A stretch of 8,786 nucleotides of DNA from JABISG01 sp963581435 (GTDB lineage: Bacteria > Planctomycetota > Planctomycetia > Planctomycetales > Planctomycetaceae): NCBI GenBank assembly GCA_963581435.1, contig CAUZOL010000296.1:1-8786 (forward strand), in the 5' to 3' direction. Position numbers and translations under genes: made by a program. Positions 6,565 through 8,786 of the stretch are shown here, in pieces. Below the pieces are notes generated by a model. That model did not search any database, had not been told where the DNA came from, and was given only the letters and a program-made list of their open reading frames with translations. Every line of letters begins with the position of its first letter. The stretch's first letter is position 1.

Positions 6565-8367
6565 TTACGGATACAAATCCAATTCGCGAATCCAGTTCGT
6601 CACCGCCGTGCGGCATTCGGCTGCGTTGGTTGGCGGTGCCAATGGGCGACCGCGGGCATCGAGGATGAGACCCACAGTTCCGCCTTTGACATCGGCCGTG
6701 AGCGGTTTGCCCGGGCCGGCACCCACATCAAAACCGCGCGATGGTTCCAACGTGACCGATGCTGTTTCTTCCGGCGCGAGCGGTAACAGTTTCAATTCGC
6801 CGAATGCCAACTCGTCCGACTCGTTCAGCCCACCGCCGGAAATTTGATACGAGAAACACGACTTGCCCGGTTTGCCAACGCCCTTCGGGGCGATGCATGT
6901 TCCCAGGTAGATGAGGCAATCGCGCTGGAAGACTTCGAGCGCCGCCTGTGGATGGACCTGCGATAGTACGCCCAGGTGCGGCATCATGAAAATGCTGTCT
7001 TTGGCCAGCGTGGTAATCCCATCGGGTTGGAAGGCATCGATGAGCATGGCGGCTGTTTGTTGCATTCGAGGGGCGTGTGACAGCACTCCGCCGGACGCAA
7101 CCAGCAGATTGAGTTTCATGTTATCGACAATTGTCTGCCCGCCCGATTCCTGGCTGAACGTGTCGCCGACCGTGCGCTGCTGTTGCACGCCTTTAAGCGT
7201 TGTGGCGAATTCCTTGTGCTGTTGGTACGCCAGCCGCAATGCCTCGCGCGCGACCGCCTGCTCGAACACTAACGCTTCGAGTGTTTGCGGAATCGTGGTT
7301 GGCCGAATCATTTTGTTTTTGACGCGATTTCGCAATTCGCGTTCGTCCATGTCGATGTGCACCCACCGCAGGATATTGGGCATCGTTGCTTCGGCGCAAA
7401 CATTCGAGATGGAGTAACTCATGCCCAAATTGGCACTCACCGTTCGGTTGAATGTGCCGTCGAACACGCTGAAGACGTCGGTGGTGGCCCCGCCAATATC
7501 AACGCCGACTGCATTGATGCCCTGCCGCTCGGCAATGGTTTGCAGAATGTTGCCGACCGCACCGGGCGTGGGCATAATGGGGGCATCGGTCCATTCGATG
7601 AGCCTGTTATACCCGGGGGCGTGGGCCATCACGTGTTCGAGGAACAGATCGTGAATGGCATCGCGGGCCGGTCCGAGGTTCTCGCGTTCCAGCACCGGCC
7701 GCAAGTTTGGCACGACGCTCAGTTCCACACTGTCGTCGAACACTGCTTCGACTAACGGCGCGGCGTCCTTGTTTCCCGCATAAATGAGCGGCATGCGGTA
7801 TTCGCTACCAAATCGAGGCTGCGGTTTGGCGGGCGCGATGAGTTCGGCGATTTCAACAACCTTTGTGGCGTTGCCGCCATCGGTGCCGCCGGACACGAGA
7901 ATCATGTCGGGCCGAAGTTCGCGGATGCGCTGAATCTGTTGATGCGGCAGGCGTCGATCGTTCGAGGCGATGACGTCCATTACAATCGCACCGGCACCCA
8001 AGGCCGCCCGCTTGGCGGAAGCAGCGGTCATTTCACGGACGACGCCGGCGACCATCATCTGTAATCCGCCGCCGGCGCTCGACGTGGAAATGTAGATGTC
8101 GCAGCCATCTCCATTGCTGGCCGGACGAATGATTTGGCCGTCATCGTCTATCAGTCGCCGACCCGCGAGTTCCCCCACTTCCGTGACGGCATTGGTGACG
8201 CCAATGGTCACATCGGCCGCCGGCTCTTCAACGGTCGTCGGCGCTTCGCCGCGAAACGTCTGCCGGTAATGCCCATCGACCTTTTCGATCAAAATCGCTT
8301 TGGTGGTGGTGCTACCGCAGTCAGTCGCCAAAATGACGTTTATGTTGTCCGGGTCAAGCTTCCTCAT
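6565..8367 (-). CDS. MutL-family (glutamate mutase L-like) ASKHA ATPase, long form
   Basis: A 600-residue protein of the MutL family of actin/Hsp70/sugar-kinase-fold ATPases, known as the accessory protein (mutL/glmL, unrelated to mismatch repair) of adenosylcobalamin-dependent glutamate mutase. Visible motifs are phosphate-1 TDCGSTTTKA (15-24), STSSAGGGLQMMV (94-106), ILVSGGTDGG (156-165), phosphate-2 GVDIGGATTDVFSV (288-301) and the adenosine-type LVASGGVLSHAP (422-433). Classical MutL is about 460 residues, so residues from about 480 on are an extension. That extension contains a Gly-rich stretch (510-513) and GGTVGLILDARGRPL (562-576). ATG 8367 is preferred to TTG 8388 because the phosphate-1 motif follows soon after it. 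The leader is T-rich with no Shine-Dalgarno site. No mutase subunit gene is near; instead a KOW-type gene and four membrane genes follow. Its likely role is ATP-driven switching within that complex. Confidence 0.9.
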   Translation of the reverse strand: MRKLDPDNINVILATDCGSTTTKAILIEKVDGHYRQTFRGEAPTTVEEPAADVTIGVTNAVTEVGELAGRRLIDDDGQIIRPASNGDGCDIYISTSSAGGGLQMMVAGVVREMTAASAKRAALGAGAIVMDVIASNDRRLPHQQIQRIRELRPDMILVSGGTDGGNATKVVEIAELIAPAKPQPRFGSEYRMPLIYAGNKDAAPLVEAVFDDSVELSVVPNLRPVLERENLGPARDAIHDLFLEHVMAHAPGYNRLIEWTDAPIMPTPGAVGNILQTIAERQGINAVGVDIGGATTDVFSVFDGTFNRTVSANLGMSYSISNVCAEATMPNILRWVHIDMDERELRNRVKNKMIRPTTIPQTLEALVFEQAVAREALRLAYQQHKEFATTLKGVQQQRTVGDTFSQESGGQTIVDNMKLNLLVASGGVLSHAPRMQQTAAMLIDAFQPDGITTLAKDSIFMMPHLGVLSQVHPQAALEVFQRDCLIYLGTCIAPKGVGKPGKSCFSYQISGGGLNESDELAFGELKLLPLAPEETASVTLEPSRGFDVGAGPGKPLTADVKGGTVGLILDARGRPLAPPTNAAECRTAVTNWIRELDLYP

Positions 8368-8380
8368 TAGGTTCAAGTAA

Positions 8381-8466
8381 AAAGGCAAAAGGAAAAAAAG
8401 AACGCGAGAAATGGGAACAACGCACTACTGTTCTTAACTTTTCACTTTTTCCTTTTCACTTTTTCC
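8381..8466. repeat. Purine/pyrimidine tract with tandem and inverted repeats
   Basis: Seen directly: the 14-mer ttttcactttttcc occurs twice in tandem (8439-8452 and 8453-8466), and aaaaggaaaaa (8387-8397) has an exact reverse complement at 8446-8456. The left arm also carries two related words, aaaggc and aaaagg, in a purine run (8381-8400). The element spans the 66-bp gap between the small hypothetical gene and the MutL-like gene and runs into the last codons of the former. In the transcript the arm next to the MutL-like start is T-rich (read U), which could bind ribosomal protein S1 or be masked by pairing with the A/G-rich arm. Confidence 0.7.
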
Positions 8467-8781
8467 TTTCATTTCGTCGGCTTCCAACTCTTCGATGCGT
8501 CGGCAAAGGTAGTCGATCGACCCGCGCTGTTCGAGAAACGCCGCAAAGTGGCGATGGCCTTCAGCATCGGTAAGCGCCTCGACGAGCGGTGCGAAAAAAT
8601 GCATCGCCTGCGCGCCAATGAAATTTAACGGCCGCGACATTTCCAGGAACGTCAATGCCGGAGTGGTGAGATGCCGTCGCACGATTTCAGCGCACAGCTT
8701 TTCAGCCACTTCAGCCTGCGGCGGTGTCGGTTCGGCCGGTCCAGGCGGCTCGACGGCAAATGCGTGTTTCAACCATCCCAT
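8434..8781 (-). CDS. Small hypothetical protein, first gene seen of the MutL-like operon
   Basis: Soluble protein of 115 residues, mostly helical by composition; I do not recognise a named family. After a Pro-rich segment (12-22) comes a conserved-looking core at about 25-80, including VRRHLTTPALTFLEMSRPL (35-53) and AQAMHFFAPLVEAL (58-71). The core resembles small proteins I associate with MutL or mutase neighbourhoods, but that is from memory. The end, KGKSEKEKVKS, is encoded by the tandem 14-mers described separately and is unlike the rest. ATG 8781 gives a plausible start (MGWLKHAF); GTG 8784 directly precedes it. Only two bases lie beyond, so a ribosome site cannot be judged and the true start could lie outside the window. 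It is 66 bp upstream of the ATPase gene, on the same strand, and probably cotranscribed. Confidence 0.72.
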   Translation of the reverse strand: MGWLKHAFAVEPPGPAEPTPPQAEVAEKLCAEIVRRHLTTPALTFLEMSRPLNFIGAQAMHFFAPLVEALTDAEGHRHFAAFLEQRGSIDYLCRRIEELEADEMKGKSEKEKVKS

Positions 8782-8786
8782 CACGC

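Noticed and set aside
6391..6786. Forward-strand open frame across the 6400-6564 gap into the MutL-like gene
   Set aside because: It is translated from the ttgcaat repeats and then from the antisense of a well-supported gene; no independent coding sign.

Overview
The window looks like chromosomal DNA of a free-living bacterium of moderate GC content. My best guess is a planctomycete, possibly Pirellulales-like. The reasons are moderate GC, mostly weak Shine-Dalgarno signals, GTG starts at translationally coupled junctions, short intergenic direct/inverted repeats, and a gene set whose MutL-like member is familiar from Planctomycetota and Chloroflexota. This placement is inference; there is no rRNA or phylogenetic marker in the window.

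Layout. Positions 1-272 are non-coding and hold an inverted-repeat element (111-219). A forward D-2-hydroxyacid dehydrogenase gene follows (273-1274). Between it and the convergent gene end at 1429 lie a perfect palindrome (1344-1364) and a minus-strand intrinsic terminator candidate (1387-1417). Everything from 8781 down to 1429 is a same-strand (minus) series of seven genes. In transcription order they are: a small soluble hypothetical protein (8781-8434), a long MutL-family ASKHA ATPase (8367-6565), a soluble protein with a barrel-sandwich-like start and a KOW-like end (6399-5272), a secreted/membrane protein with a fibronectin III domain and a cytoplasmic domain (5195-3978), a six-helix membrane protein (3981-3286), a protein with a membrane segment at each end (3185-2331), and a seven- to eight-helix membrane protein (2334-1429). 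Two junctions overlap by 4 bp. The gaps are 66, 165, 76 and 100 bp, and no gene of other origin interrupts the series.

How the genes may work together. MutL proteins are known as companions of adenosylcobalamin-dependent glutamate mutase, but no mutase subunit or B12-binding domain is seen here. Instead the ATPase is coupled to one further soluble protein and four membrane proteins. The simplest reading is an uncharacterised membrane-associated complex energised or switched by a MutL-like ATPase, possibly handling or sensing something at the cell envelope. The function is not deducible from sequence alone. This gene set is the most interesting content of the window.

Three intergenic spaces (111-219, 6445-6544, 8381-8466) carry elements of one design: short direct repeats on one side, inverted copies on the other, and about 40-50 nt between. 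The words differ from site to site.
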